From: Acidobacteriota bacterium
Lineage (GTDB): Bacteria > Acidobacteriota > Blastocatellia > Pyrinomonadales > Pyrinomonadaceae
Direction of reading: 5' to 3'
DNA length: 55,831 nt
NCBI GenBank assembly: GCA_029557535.1
Contig: JAKQII010000340.1
Coordinates: 1-55,831 of the forward strand
A program made the position numbers and the translations under genes. The notes beneath the pieces are model-generated. The model searched no databases. It was not told where the DNA came from and worked only from the letters and a program-made list of their open reading frames with translations. Shown here one piece after another: positions 8,681 to 16,908 of this stretch; position 1 is the stretch's first letter; every line of letters begins with the position of its first letter.

Positions 8681-9359
8681 CCTTCGTCAGTGACCTGAAG
8701 ATCTCGCGACCGTCGTTCGACCCAAGCATTTCCTCGCATGCGCGTTCCGGGTGCGGCATCATTCCGAGGACGTTTCCGTTCTCGTTGCAGATGCCGGCAA
8801 TATTCGATCGCGCGCCGTTCGGATTCGCTTCTTCCGTTATCTCGCCGACCTCGTCGCAATAACGAAATACGATCTGTCCGTTCTCTTCGAGACGATGGAA
8901 AGTGTCGTCATCGCAGACGTAATTGCCTTCGGCGTGTGCGATCGGGATCGAGAGGACGTCGCCGGAATCCAGTTCCGAGGTAAACGGCGTACGGTCGTTT
9001 TCAACGCGGAGGCGGACATGCTTGCAAATGAAATGGAGACCGCGGTTGCGGATCAGCGCACCGGGCAGCATTCCGGCCTCGCAAAGGATCTGGAAACCGT
9101 TGCAGATCCCGAAAACGTACTTTCCGGCGGCCGCGAAATCCTTGACGGCGCCCATGACCGGTGAGAACTTCGCAAGCGCGCCGCACCGCAGATAATCGCC
9201 GTACGAGAAACCGCCCGGGACGATCACCGCGTCGTATCCGCTGAGGTCGGTCTCACGGTGCCAGACAAAATCGACCGGTTGGCCGACGTGCTTCGAGATC
9301 ACGTGATACGCGTCGTGATCGCAGTTTGAACCTGGAAAAACAAGGACTCCGAATTTCAT
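8634..9359 (-). CDS. purQ: Phosphoribosylformylglycinamidine synthase glutaminase subunit PurQ
   Basis: This is a 241-residue class I glutamine amidotransferase that supplies ammonia for FGAM synthase in purine synthesis. The N-terminus [19 protein letters not shown] is typical of PurQ. The nucleophile elbow is FGICNGFQ with Cys86, and the His-Glu pair is in [13 protein letters not shown] near the C-terminus. The ATG at 9359 is chosen because upstream in-frame codons lie in a repeat patch. The last ten residues ([10 protein letters not shown]) are encoded by the adjoining GGTCAGTGG word repeat, which also supplies the TAG stop. This looks like a repeat that grew into the gene end without harming the core enzyme. 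purS lies just upstream on the same strand. Confidence 0.95.
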   Translation of the reverse strand: MKFGVLVFPGSNCDHDAYHVISKHVGQPVDFVWHRETDLSGYDAVIVPGGFSYGDYLRCGALAKFSPVMGAVKDFAAAGKYVFGICNGFQILCEAGMLPGALIRNRGLHFICKHVRLRVENDRTPFTSELDSGDVLSIPIAHAEGNYVCDDDTFHRLEENGQIVFRYCDEVGEITEEANPNGARSNIAGICNENGNVLGMMPHPERACEEMLGSNDGREIFRSLTKAIAAASGQWPVVSGQ

Positions 9360-9367
9360 ATCTTTTG

Positions 9368-9456
9368 AGTGAGCGGTGAGCAGTAAGCAGTGAGCAGCAC
9401 AAGTAATCACGAATCACTGCTTACGTCTGACTGCTCACTGCTCACTGCTAACCGTC
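9368..9456. repeat. Word-repeat patch of GAGCAGTGA units with inverted right arm, between purS and purQ
   Basis: The left arm (9368-9398) is AGTGAGCGGTGAGCAGTAAG and related words. The right arm (about 9416-9450) has the complementary words CACTGCTTACG, TGACTGCTCACTGCTCACTG. The arms can pair into an imperfect stem of about 30 bp. It sits in the intercistronic gap of two genes whose products form one complex, and its right end overlaps the last codons of purS. Confidence 0.85.
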
Positions 9457-9693
9457 AACCTCCACCCGATAATCCTCGATCACCGGATTCGAAAGTACAT
9501 CCTTCGCGATTTGCTCAGCAATGCGACGCACGTCATCAGACGTCAGCGATTCATCCAGAGCCATTTCGAAATACTTTCCCTGACGAACGTCATTGACCCC
9601 CGATACCCCCAACAGTTCGATGGAATGATGGATCGCCTTGCCTTGAGGATCGAGCACACTCGGCTTCAAAGTCACATACACCTTTGCTTTCAT
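9448..9693 (-). CDS. purS: Phosphoribosylformylglycinamidine synthase subunit PurS
   Basis: This is an 81-residue small subunit that bridges PurL and PurQ in the three-part FGAM synthase. The family signature is clear: MKAKVYVTLKPSVLDPQGKA at the start and KYFEMAL followed by EQIAKDVLSNPVIEDYRVEV at the end. It precedes purQ on the minus strand, separated by 88 bp that are filled by a word-repeat hairpin. purL is not in the window. Confidence 0.95.
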   Translation of the reverse strand: MKAKVYVTLKPSVLDPQGKAIHHSIELLGVSGVNDVRQGKYFEMALDESLTSDDVRRIAEQIAKDVLSNPVIEDYRVEVDG

Positions 9694-9738
9694 AACTCTT
9701 GAAATTTCCCGGCGGAAGCTAAATTCTTGCGCAAATTC

Positions 9739-9768
9739 TTGTTAATGGCAACGTCTTTGTGCTAAATT
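9739..9768 (+). promoter_or_regulatory. Candidate promoter for the Tic20/DUF4870-like gene
   Basis: TTGTTA (9739-9744) and TAAATT (9763-9768) with an 18-bp spacer lie about 72 bp before the ATG at 9841. An AAGGAG element follows near 9820, rather far (about 14 nt) from the start codon. Pattern match only. Confidence 0.3.
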
Positions 9769-9840
9769 CTCGATACGAGTTCGGCTTCCATTCTACGATT
9801 AAATCGTTGATTCAGAAAAAAAGGAGATAAATCACTTAAT

Positions 9841-10245
9841 ATGCAAAATAATGCTGGCAAATCTGCCTTGGGTCTTGATGCAAACATTGTTGCGGGACTC
9901 TGCTATGTGGCCAACTTTGTGTGCTACCTCGGCCTGGTCTTGAGCATCATTACGATCGTGACAGATAAGACCAATAAGTTAGCTCGATTTCACGCTTTTC
10001 AGTCGCTGCTTTTGATTCCGCTCGGCATTATTCTCGGAATCGTCTACGCCGTTGGGTTCTTTATTGGCGCCGTGATCGATTCGGCGATCGGCTTTCCGAT
10101 CTTCATGCTTTTGGTTTGGCTGATCGTTGTGGTTATCGGTCTCGGAATGCTGGTGATGACGATCATCGCAGCGGTCAAGGGCTTCCAGGGTGAAGTTTAC
10201 AAGCTCCCGATCATCGGCAAGTTCGCAGACGACTTCTCGAACTGA
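9841..10245 (+). CDS. Tic20/DUF4870-like four-helix membrane protein
   Basis: This is a 134-residue membrane protein with about four predicted helices (near 18-42, 50-75, 79-105 and 103-120). The motif ARFHAFQSLLL (48-58) followed by a C-terminal KLPIIGKFADDF is typical of the bacterial DUF4870/Tic20-like family. The function of the bacterial members is not established. A run of G+A (AAAAAAGGAG) precedes the start at a longer than usual distance. It converges on purB. Confidence 0.8.
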   Translation: MQNNAGKSALGLDANIVAGLCYVANFVCYLGLVLSIITIVTDKTNKLARFHAFQSLLLIPLGIILGIVYAVGFFIGAVIDSAIGFPIFMLLVWLIVVVIGLGMLVMTIIAAVKGFQGEVYKLPIIGKFADDFSN

Positions 10246-10270
10246 CATGATCGCGGGCGGACGGTCGAAG

Positions 10271-11587
10271 TCAGGTGCGATCTGCCTCGGCATGTTTGCC
10301 GAATACGCGTGTAAAAACCGTTTCGACGTTCCGCAGATAGTGATTCAGATCGAAGACGCGGGCAATTTCGTCGGGCGAAAGCCTTGATGATATGTCCGCG
10401 TCTCTCATTATCAGCTCCCGGTACTCTCCACCTTCGTCCCAGACCTTCATCGCATTGCGCTGTGTCCACGCGTAGGCGTCCTCGCGCGAAACCCCTTTCT
10501 GAGTCAGCGCAAGCAGCAATTGCCCGCTGAAAACCAGGCCGCGTGTCAGTTTAAGATTGCGGAGCATGTTCTCCGGATAAACGACAAGCGTGTCGAGAAG
10601 CGACGTTGTCTTCGCGAGAATGTAATCGAGCGCGGCGCTCGAATCGGGCAGGACGATGCGCTCGGCAGACGAATGTGAGATGTCGCGTTCGTGCCAGAGC
10701 GCGACGTTCTCCATCCCGACGACGGCATTCGCGCGGATCGTTCGCGCCATTCCGCAAATGCGCTCGGAAAGGATCGGATTGCGTTTGTGTGGCATCGCGC
10801 TCGACCCTTTTTGACCCGTTTTGAACTTCTCTTGAGCCTCGCGGACCTCCGTCCGCTGCCAATGGCGGACCTGAAGTGCGATCTTCTCGAGCGACGAGGC
10901 GATGATGCCGAGCGTGCACAGGTATTCGGCGTAGCGGTCGCGCTGAATGACCTGCGTCGAGACGTCCGCGGCGCGGATCCCGAGGCGCTTGCAGACGCGT
11001 TCTTCGACTGACGGCGCGAGATGCGCGAAGGCGCCGACCGCGCCCGAGATCTTGCCGACGGCGACGGCGTCGCGTGCCCGCACGAGACGTTCGCGATTGC
11101 GCTCAAACTCCGAATACCAAAGCGCCCAGCAGAGCCCGAACGACGTCGGTTCGGCATGGATGCCGTGCGTCCTTCCGATCTGGGGCGTGTCCTTGAACTC
11201 AAAGGCGCGGCGCTTCAGGACTTCGAGCAGCGCATCGATTTTCGTGCGCAGGAGGTCGCAGGAATCGCGCAGAAGGAGCGCGTTGGCGGTATCGACGACG
11301 TCCGAGGAGGTCAGCCCGAAATGCACGAACCGCGCCGACGGTCCGATATTCTCGGCAAGATTCGTCGTGAATGCGATGACATCGTGATCAGTCGTCTTCT
11401 CGATCTCGTTGACGCGTTCGACGGTGAATGCGGCTTTGGATCTGATATCGTCGAGGGCGTCGTGCGGGATCACGCCGTCTTCGGCATGAACCTCGCAGAC
11501 CGCGATCTCGACATCGAGCCATTTTTGGAACTTGTTCCTGAGCGACCAGAGTTCGCCCATCTCAGGCAAGGTGTATCGTTCGATCAT
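10271..11587 (-). CDS. purB: Adenylosuccinate lyase
   Basis: This is a 438-residue fumarase/aspartase superfamily enzyme that cleaves SAICAR to AICAR and adenylosuccinate to AMP in purine synthesis. The N-terminus MIERYTLPEMGELWSLRNKF is that of PurB. Also visible are TSSDVVDTA, GRTHGIHAEP (catalytic His) and the superfamily signature SSAMPHKRNPILSE near residues 258-271. Length is normal. It lies upstream of asd only in map position: both are on the minus strand and asd is transcribed towards purB across a 96-bp repeat patch. Confidence 0.95.
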   Translation of the reverse strand: MIERYTLPEMGELWSLRNKFQKWLDVEIAVCEVHAEDGVIPHDALDDIRSKAAFTVERVNEIEKTTDHDVIAFTTNLAENIGPSARFVHFGLTSSDVVDTANALLLRDSCDLLRTKIDALLEVLKRRAFEFKDTPQIGRTHGIHAEPTSFGLCWALWYSEFERNRERLVRARDAVAVGKISGAVGAFAHLAPSVEERVCKRLGIRAADVSTQVIQRDRYAEYLCTLGIIASSLEKIALQVRHWQRTEVREAQEKFKTGQKGSSAMPHKRNPILSERICGMARTIRANAVVGMENVALWHERDISHSSAERIVLPDSSAALDYILAKTTSLLDTLVVYPENMLRNLKLTRGLVFSGQLLLALTQKGVSREDAYAWTQRNAMKVWDEGGEYRELIMRDADISSRLSPDEIARVFDLNHYLRNVETVFTRVFGKHAEADRT

Positions 11588-11599
11588 TTCAGTTCAATA

Positions 11600-11690
11600 A
11601 TTCATGATTGATTCAAAATTCAATACTCAAAACTCAAGAAGTCGACCGCTTTGAATCTTGAATCTTGAATTTTGAATCTTGATTCAGATC
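11600..11690. repeat. Word-repeat patch of AATCTTGAATT units in inverted arms, between asd and purB
   Basis: The left arm (about 11606-11640) contains TTGATTCAAAATTCAATACT and related CTCAAAACTCAAG words. The right arm (about 11651-11687) contains GAATCTTGAATCTTGAATTT and TTGATTCA. The arms are largely complementary around a GC-rich spacer. The asd stop codon lies at the right edge. Confidence 0.85.
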
Positions 11691-12724
11691 ATGTTCTTGC
11701 TCGCCAGCAGTTCCGCGTTGAGGACCGCCGAACCGGCAGCGCCGCGAACCGTGTTGTGCGACAGCGAGACAAAACGGTAATCAAAGATATTGTCCGGGAA
11801 CAAGCGTCCAACGGTGATCGACATGCCATTTCCCGCGTCGCGATCAAGCCGCGGCTGCGGACGCGACGGCTCTTCGAGAACCTGGATAAACTGCTTCGGC
11901 GACGAGTGCAGATCGAGCGAAGGAAACGATTTCATCGCGTCAATGACGTCTTCAAGCGTTGCGGTCTCGCGCAGATCGACGCGGACAGAAGCCGTGTGGC
12001 CGTCTATTACGTGGACGCGAAAACACTGCGCCGAGACACTGAAATCGGCCTTCTCGATCGCGCCGTCAGTCAGTTTTCCAAGGATCTTCTGCGCCTCGGT
12101 CTCGACCTTCGGCTCTTCACCGGCGATGTAAGGCACAACATTGTCGGTGATGTCGAGCGACGGAACGCCGGGGTAACCCGCGCCCGAGATCGCCTGCAAC
12201 GTCGTGACGACGACCGATTCGACCCCGAACTTGCGGTGAAGCGCAGCCAGTGGCGGCGCGAAACTGACGACCGCGCAGTTGGGGTTCGTCACGATGAAGC
12301 CTTTCGTAAAGCCACGTTTCACCCGCTGGGTTTCGATCAGCGCGATGTGGTCAGGATTGATCTCTGCGATCAACAAGGGAATGTCGGCATCCATCCGGAA
12401 CGACGAAGAGTTGCTGATCACCGGATATCCGGCGCGGGCAAATGCCTCTTCCGTTTCGCGCGCGACCGACGACGGCAGGCTCGAGAAGACCAGGTCGCAG
12501 TCAAGCGGAGGCTCAATCGGCTGGACGACGATGTCCTTGACGTTCTCGGGCATTCCGCCGGGAAGTTTCCATGCACATGCCTCGACGAACGTCTTGCCCG
12601 CGGAGCGATCTGACGCGGCCAATGCCGTGATCTCAAACTGCGGGTGGTTCTCGAGCAACTGGCAAAAACGCTGTCCGACGGTTCCGGTCGCACCCAGTAT
12701 TCCCACTCTAAATTTCTTTGCCAT
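11684..12724 (-). CDS. asd: Aspartate-semialdehyde dehydrogenase
   Basis: This is a 346-residue enzyme reducing aspartyl phosphate to aspartate semialdehyde with NADPH, on the way to lysine, threonine and methionine. The NADP fold has RVGILGATGTVGQRF (6-20), and the nucleophile is Cys150 in VTNPNCAVVSF. A His in DGHTASVRV (about 246) fits the acid/base role. The spacing of the cofactor motif and Cys, and the C-terminal VRGAAGSAVLNAELL, suggest the archaeal/fungal-type branch of the family. The ATG at 12724 gives the canonical start MAKKFRVGILGATG. Confidence 0.93.
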   Translation of the reverse strand: MAKKFRVGILGATGTVGQRFCQLLENHPQFEITALAASDRSAGKTFVEACAWKLPGGMPENVKDIVVQPIEPPLDCDLVFSSLPSSVARETEEAFARAGYPVISNSSSFRMDADIPLLIAEINPDHIALIETQRVKRGFTKGFIVTNPNCAVVSFAPPLAALHRKFGVESVVVTTLQAISGAGYPGVPSLDITDNVVPYIAGEEPKVETEAQKILGKLTDGAIEKADFSVSAQCFRVHVIDGHTASVRVDLRETATLEDVIDAMKSFPSLDLHSSPKQFIQVLEEPSRPQPRLDRDAGNGMSITVGRLFPDNIFDYRFVSLSHNTVRGAAGSAVLNAELLASKNMI

Positions 12725-12791
12725 AAGAAAAGTAAAGTTTACGGGACGCGATTCAAAAAGGAAAGGAAGCGATTTGGCGGGCCGACGGTGA

Positions 12792-13928
12792 TCAGAGATT
12801 GAGTTCGCGACGGGTTACGAGGAAGTTGATTATCCGTTCGCGGGAAACTACCCCTCGGAGTCTCCCGTCGTCGATCACGGGCAGCTGGTTGACGTTCTCG
12901 CGACCGATTATCTCAAGGGCGTCGATGGCCGGCGTCATTGGATCCACCGTGTGCAGGTCGGCGATCGGACGCATCACGTCGCCGGCTGTCTTGAATTTCC
13001 AGAGCCGCCGTTCGACCGCGGCGATCTCGCGCGGGGTCACGAGACCGACCGGCACTCCCTGTTCGACGATCATGAACCACCTTTCGCCCGACTTGAGCAG
13101 AAAATCGTCGACGATCTGATCGATGCTCGTGTTGGATTCGATGACCGGAAAGTTGTTCTCGATCAGATTCTCGACCCGCAGATCGCCCAATGCGCGGCGC
13201 AGTTCGACTTCCAGGTACGACGCCTTCGCCGCATTGAGCAGGAACCATCCGATAAAGGCGATCCAAAGACCGCCGAAGCCGGCACCTCCGAAGAACATGA
13301 ACAGGCCGAGAACGATAAACATCACGGCCAGAAGATGCCCGGTTTTGGACGCGGCGGCCGTCGCGCGGTCACGATCGCCGGTAATCCGCCATACGATCGC
13401 GCGGAGTACCCGGCCGCCGTCCATAGGGAAGCCCGGCAGCATGTTGAAAGCCGCCAGCGCGACATTGACGAAGCCGAGCCAGACGAGGATCGCCAGCGCC
13501 GGGCTGTCGGGATCGCTCCCCGGCGTCCAGCCGATCAGACGCGCGGCTCCGAGGCAAACTCCGCCGATTACCGCGCTCGTGATCGGTCCGACGATCCCGA
13601 GCCAAAACTCGGTTTGCGGATTCTCGGATTCCTTTTCGATACGCGCCACGCCGCCGAGCGCGAACAGCGTTACCGAACTGACCGGCAGCCCTTTCAGGCG
13701 AGCGACGAAAGCATGCGAAAGTTCATGCACGATGATCGCCGCGAAAAACAGTATCGCGGTGAGGATCGACATCGACCAGATCACGGACGAGGCCCAAGTG
13801 CCGTGTTCTTCAGAGAAATAGCCGGAAAGCGAAAGAATGATAAGAATGGCGATCAGGAACCAGCTGTAATGGATTCCGATCTCGATGCCGAATATGCGGC
13901 CGAGTTTGAGTGAAGAGCCGGGGTTCAT
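12792..13928 (-). CDS. Site-2-protease-type intramembrane zinc metalloprotease with CBS domains
   Basis: This is a 378-residue M50-family protease with tandem C-terminal CBS domains (about 250-378). Zinc ligands are H68 and H72 with catalytic E69 in [14 protein letters not shown], and D170 in [13 protein letters not shown]. About six membrane segments occur in the first 230 residues. Such proteins cut membrane-bound regulators, and the CBS pair probably senses nucleotides. The substrate is unknown. The start at 13928 overlaps the stop of the upstream universal stress protein by 4 nt (ATGA), which implies translational coupling and a shared stress role. Confidence 0.92.
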   Translation of the reverse strand: MNPGSSLKLGRIFGIEIGIHYSWFLIAILIILSLSGYFSEEHGTWASSVIWSMSILTAILFFAAIIVHELSHAFVARLKGLPVSSVTLFALGGVARIEKESENPQTEFWLGIVGPITSAVIGGVCLGAARLIGWTPGSDPDSPALAILVWLGFVNVALAAFNMLPGFPMDGGRVLRAIVWRITGDRDRATAAASKTGHLLAVMFIVLGLFMFFGGAGFGGLWIAFIGWFLLNAAKASYLEVELRRALGDLRVENLIENNFPVIESNTSIDQIVDDFLLKSGERWFMIVEQGVPVGLVTPREIAAVERRLWKFKTAGDVMRPIADLHTVDPMTPAIDALEIIGRENVNQLPVIDDGRLRGVVSRERIINFLVTRRELNL

Positions 13929-14890
13929 GGCGATTTCTCCGCTTTGGATCCGTCGACTTTCGCGCGGATCACTTCCACCGAACAGGCCGCGCGTGCCGCG
14001 ACGAACGACGACACGCTGCCGAGCAGAAAGCGGCGAAATCGTCCAAGTCCTCGAGCGCCCATGAAGATCGAGTCCGCTTTCCATTCTTCCGCTTCCTGCA
14101 GGATCTTGTTCCCGGCGTCGCCCCAACGGATCACCCCGAACGTGTTCAGTCCGAGCATCTGCAGACTTTGGATCGGAACTGTCAGAACCCGATGGATCCA
14201 CTCGCGGGCACGGGGGTTGTCTTCCGGTTTGTCCTCGTCGACGTTCCAGATAAGGTAGCCGTACTCGGAACGCTTCAACGGATCGTCGACGGCGATCAGG
14301 CGTATTTCCGTCCCTTCTTCCCAGTCCCGGCTCATGATCACGCCGAGCATCACATTCGCATCCGGTGAACCGTCAACGGCAACAAGGATCCGCGCCGGCT
14401 CGTCCTTTCGATCCACCGGCCGCTCGCGGCAGATGCGAACCGACGTTCCGGCGTGATCGAGAACGCTTTTCGAGACGCTACCGAAGAATATGCGGCCGAT
14501 CACCGATCTTCCTTGCGATCCGACGACGACGAGATCCGGCCCCGATTGAGAGGCCTCACGGATCAACTGTTCGGCGGGATCGCCAATGACGCCCTTCGGC
14601 CGAACGAGCCATGACGGAAAGGTCTCACGGAGCAATTTTGCCCCGGCTTCCGCCATTTTCTGTGCCCCCAATGTCGCGGATTCGAACTCGGACTGACGCA
14701 CCGCCTCGATTTCTCCGAACGGGGTCCTGCCGGCCGCGGCGCTCGCACGATCGACGACGAACGCGGGTTCGTTGAACGCTTCGGCCGTCAGAACCGTCGC
14801 GTCGCACCGTGACGGCATTCCCGCGAGCTGAAGATCTTTGATTGCGGCGTCGGCGAATCGGGAACCATCATATCCCAGAAGTAGTTTCAT
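13925..14890 (-). CDS. Tandem universal stress protein (two USP domains)
   Basis: This is a 321-residue protein made of two UspA-like domains (about 1-150 and 160-320). The first starts [20 protein letters not shown] and ends [20 protein letters not shown]. The second has [16 protein letters not shown] and [20 protein letters not shown]. Both have the G-2x-G-9x-G-S pattern of ATP-binding USPs. The start at 14890 is chosen because GGGAGG lies about 9 nt upstream and the USP fold begins there. It overlaps the site-2 protease by 4 nt. A second, similar tandem USP lies 550 bp upstream. Confidence 0.92.
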   Translation of the reverse strand: MKLLLGYDGSRFADAAIKDLQLAGMPSRCDATVLTAEAFNEPAFVVDRASAAAGRTPFGEIEAVRQSEFESATLGAQKMAEAGAKLLRETFPSWLVRPKGVIGDPAEQLIREASQSGPDLVVVGSQGRSVIGRIFFGSVSKSVLDHAGTSVRICRERPVDRKDEPARILVAVDGSPDANVMLGVIMSRDWEEGTEIRLIAVDDPLKRSEYGYLIWNVDEDKPEDNPRAREWIHRVLTVPIQSLQMLGLNTFGVIRWGDAGNKILQEAEEWKADSIFMGARGLGRFRRFLLGSVSSFVAARAACSVEVIRAKVDGSKAEKSP

Positions 14891-15440
14891 AACCCGACCC
14901 TCCCGCCATTCAGTGATGCAAGCGATGTTCCACCGCCGCGTGACGGCTTGCGTTGCTCGGTGACGACTTGTACGCGCATCACGAATCGAGCCGGCAACTG
15001 CGTTTCCATTCCCGAATGGCGAGTCCAGGAAGTCTTTCGGAGATCGCCGGTCGGTTCCGGTCAAGAGAAACCGCTCGGAAGCAAGATCGCCGGAATCGTG
15101 AATTATCCGCATCTGGCGCGAAATCTCCCCCGAAATCACGGAAGGTGAAAATTAGTTGAGACATGGAAAAAACGTCGTGCGTCAAAGAAGGTCGGAGGAT
15201 GAGTACCGGCCCAAACGGTTCAGAATCCCACGGGGGCGGGGCGGAGTTTTGTTCCGAGCGCGTCAGTGCCTTCGCGTCCGCACGCCGTCGCCAGTTCGTG
15301 CTTTTCCGCCAAACATCCCGCGAGTCCAGCGAGGCGCTCGGTGCCCGTAACTTCGGCGCGGACCGGCTCGTCGGCGCTGGCGGTTGCCCGTCTCCGATTT
15401 AATATGCGGCCGTCCGGAGCGGGCACGGGCTTGCCATCTT
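14891..15440. other. 550-bp spacer between the two universal stress protein genes
   Basis: No recognisable gene, RNA or repeat fills this stretch. Several short open frames occur on both strands but none has a ribosome binding site plus a recognisable product. The only one with some support, a TTG-started frame coupled to the upstream USP, is listed separately. The part nearest 14891 presumably holds the leader and promoter of the downstream USP gene, but I could not place hexamers with any confidence. Confidence 0.4.
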
Positions 15441-15444
15441 TCAA
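15220..15444 (-). CDS. Possible small protein translationally coupled to the USP gene
   Basis: A 74-codon frame starts with TTG at 15444, overlapping the TGA stop of the upstream USP gene as TTGA. It reads about KDGKPVPAPDGRILNRRR, later AEVTGTERLAGLAGCLAEKH, and ends near KLRPAPVGF. Codon third positions are GC-rich as in the neighbours. There is no recognised domain, and the plus strand has an open frame across much of the same stretch, so it may be spurious. Confidence 0.25.
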   Translation of the reverse strand: MKDGKPVPAPDGRILNRRRATASADEPVRAEVTGTERLAGLAGCLAEKHELATACGREGTDALGTKLRPAPVGF

Positions 15445-16364
15445 GATTTCGGACGGTTAAGCCGCACGACCTCGACCGTGCAGTTTGCGCGTGAGACGAT
15501 CGCGGTCGCCACGCTCCCGAGCAGAATACTTCCGAGCAGCGACCCGCGGCCGCTGGCGCCGATGAAAATGCAATCGGCTCCCCATTCGTCGGCCGCTTCG
15601 ACGATGACCGTTTTCGGATTTCCCTCTTTGATGACATGCGAGACGCTCAAACCGGCCGCATCGAGGATCGACTGCGCTTCCTGCACGAACTTGCCGATCC
15701 AGGTCTCCGTCTCTTGCGCTGCACCGGATGCCCTTCCGGCCAGTTCCTTTGCCGTTACCAATCGGACCTCGCTCCCCATTGTCCACATCCTTCGTGCAAC
15801 CGCGCGGACGACGTCGAGCGCCGTTTCACCGCCGTCGAGCCCGACCACGATCCGGCTCGGAGAACCCTGTTTCCAAGCGTTCCCGCGAACTATCCGGACG
15901 GACGCGCCGGCTTCGTTGGCGATCTTTTGCGAAACCGAGCCGAGCGCGAACAGCCGGTTTCCGGTCGTTCCATGCGAGCCGAGAACGATGAGATCGGCGT
16001 TCCAGTCGGTTGACTGCCGGATGATCTTCGAGGCCGGCGAACCCTGCATGAAGTGCGTTTCAAGATGCCAATCCGGAAAGTACGACCGAACTTTGTTGAC
16101 GGCGTGCGTCAGCAGCAGCACGTCGTCCTCATCCGCCTTGGGTCCCTCGACGGCCCGGACCGTTTTTGCGGCGGTCGGTTCCGAACTGACCAGAACTTTT
16201 TCGGCGATCTCATACATCGACGGCGGCGGCAGCCAGGTTTCCTGCACGTAGGCGATCATGACGTCCGCCTCACGGGGAAGCCCCGCACGCGGAAGATCAT
16301 CGATCGCACTGTCCGCAAACTCGGAACCGTCGTACGCGATCAAGATCCGTATTTTTTCGCTCAT
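15441..16364 (-). CDS. Tandem universal stress protein (two USP domains)
   Basis: This is a 307-residue protein with two UspA-like domains. Domain one opens with EKIRILIAYDGSEFADSAID and ends VLGSHGTTGNRLFALGSVSQ. Domain two has RIVVGLDGGETALDVVRAVA and ends FIGASGRGSLLGSILLGSVA. Both glycine patterns match ATP-binding USPs. The start at 16364 has a perfect AAGGAGGT ribosome binding site 7-8 nt upstream. It is paralogous to the USP at 13925-14890, and both probably belong to a stress group with the site-2 protease. Confidence 0.92.
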   Translation of the reverse strand: MSEKIRILIAYDGSEFADSAIDDLPRAGLPREADVMIAYVQETWLPPPSMYEIAEKVLVSSEPTAAKTVRAVEGPKADEDDVLLLTHAVNKVRSYFPDWHLETHFMQGSPASKIIRQSTDWNADLIVLGSHGTTGNRLFALGSVSQKIANEAGASVRIVRGNAWKQGSPSRIVVGLDGGETALDVVRAVARRMWTMGSEVRLVTAKELAGRASGAAQETETWIGKFVQEAQSILDAAGLSVSHVIKEGNPKTVIVEAADEWGADCIFIGASGRGSLLGSILLGSVATAIVSRANCTVEVVRLNRPKS

Positions 16365-16601
16365 CTCGGTACCTCCTTGAACCTCGGAACGCCCGGCAAT
16401 CACGCACGGCGACACCGGAGCGCTCTTTGCTTCCGTTTGTCAACGGTGCAAGGAGCGTGCCGAAATCGAAGGCTTTTCCCGTCGAACCCGCGGACCGACG
16501 CGCGCCGCGACAACGGGCGATATTTCCCGTGCCTCGCGAGGTTTTGCACGTTTGCCGTCGCCAATAAGCTTCGAATCCACGGTTTTTTGGGTGAAATCAT
16601 T

Positions 16602-16641
16602 GGACCGCGGATTGCGGTCCGGAAATCAAACATAATTGATT
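16602..16641 (+). promoter_or_regulatory. Two inverted repeats upstream of the 76-residue Cys-rich gene
   Basis: GGACCGC (16602-16608) pairs with GCGGTCC (16614-16620) around a 5-nt loop. AATCAA (16624-16629) pairs with TTGATT (16636-16641) around a 6-nt loop. Both lie in the 307-bp divergent gap between the USP gene and the small plus-strand gene. They may be operators or leader structures. No factor can be assigned. Confidence 0.35.
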
Positions 16642-16671
16642 CGGAAGACGACGACTCGCAAGGAGGCAGCG

Positions 16672-16902
16672 ATGAAACACACCGAGGAACGACAGGACGA
16701 CGCATTCGGAAGGCGAATGGGGTTTCTAACCGGACTGTTAAGCTGCCGGCATCGACACATGAGCCGCCCGTTCACTTCGAGCGACCATGAATCATATGTC
16801 GTTTGCCTTGATTGCGGCGCGCGCCGACACTTCGATCCTATCGCCTTCGTGACATTCGGAGGATTCTATTTCCCGCCGACAGTGAATATAAAGTCGCAAT
16901 GA
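16672..16902 (+). CDS. Small Cys/His-rich (zinc-ribbon-like) protein
   Basis: This is a 76-residue protein starting MKHTEERQDDAFGRRMGFL. A CRHRHMSRPF segment (near 24) and VVCLDCGARRHFDP (near 43-56) give Cys and His pairs that could bind one metal ion. I recall similar small proteins of the form C-x-H-x-SRPF...VVCLDCG in acidobacterial genomes, but no function is established. AGGAGG at 16661-16666 gives a strong ribosome binding site and fixes the start. It diverges from a USP gene and converges on the aminotransferase with only 6 bp between the stop codons. Confidence 0.75.
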   Translation: MKHTEERQDDAFGRRMGFLTGLLSCRHRHMSRPFTSSDHESYVVCLDCGARRHFDPIAFVTFGGFYFPPTVNIKSQ

Positions 16903-16908
16903 GAGCGA

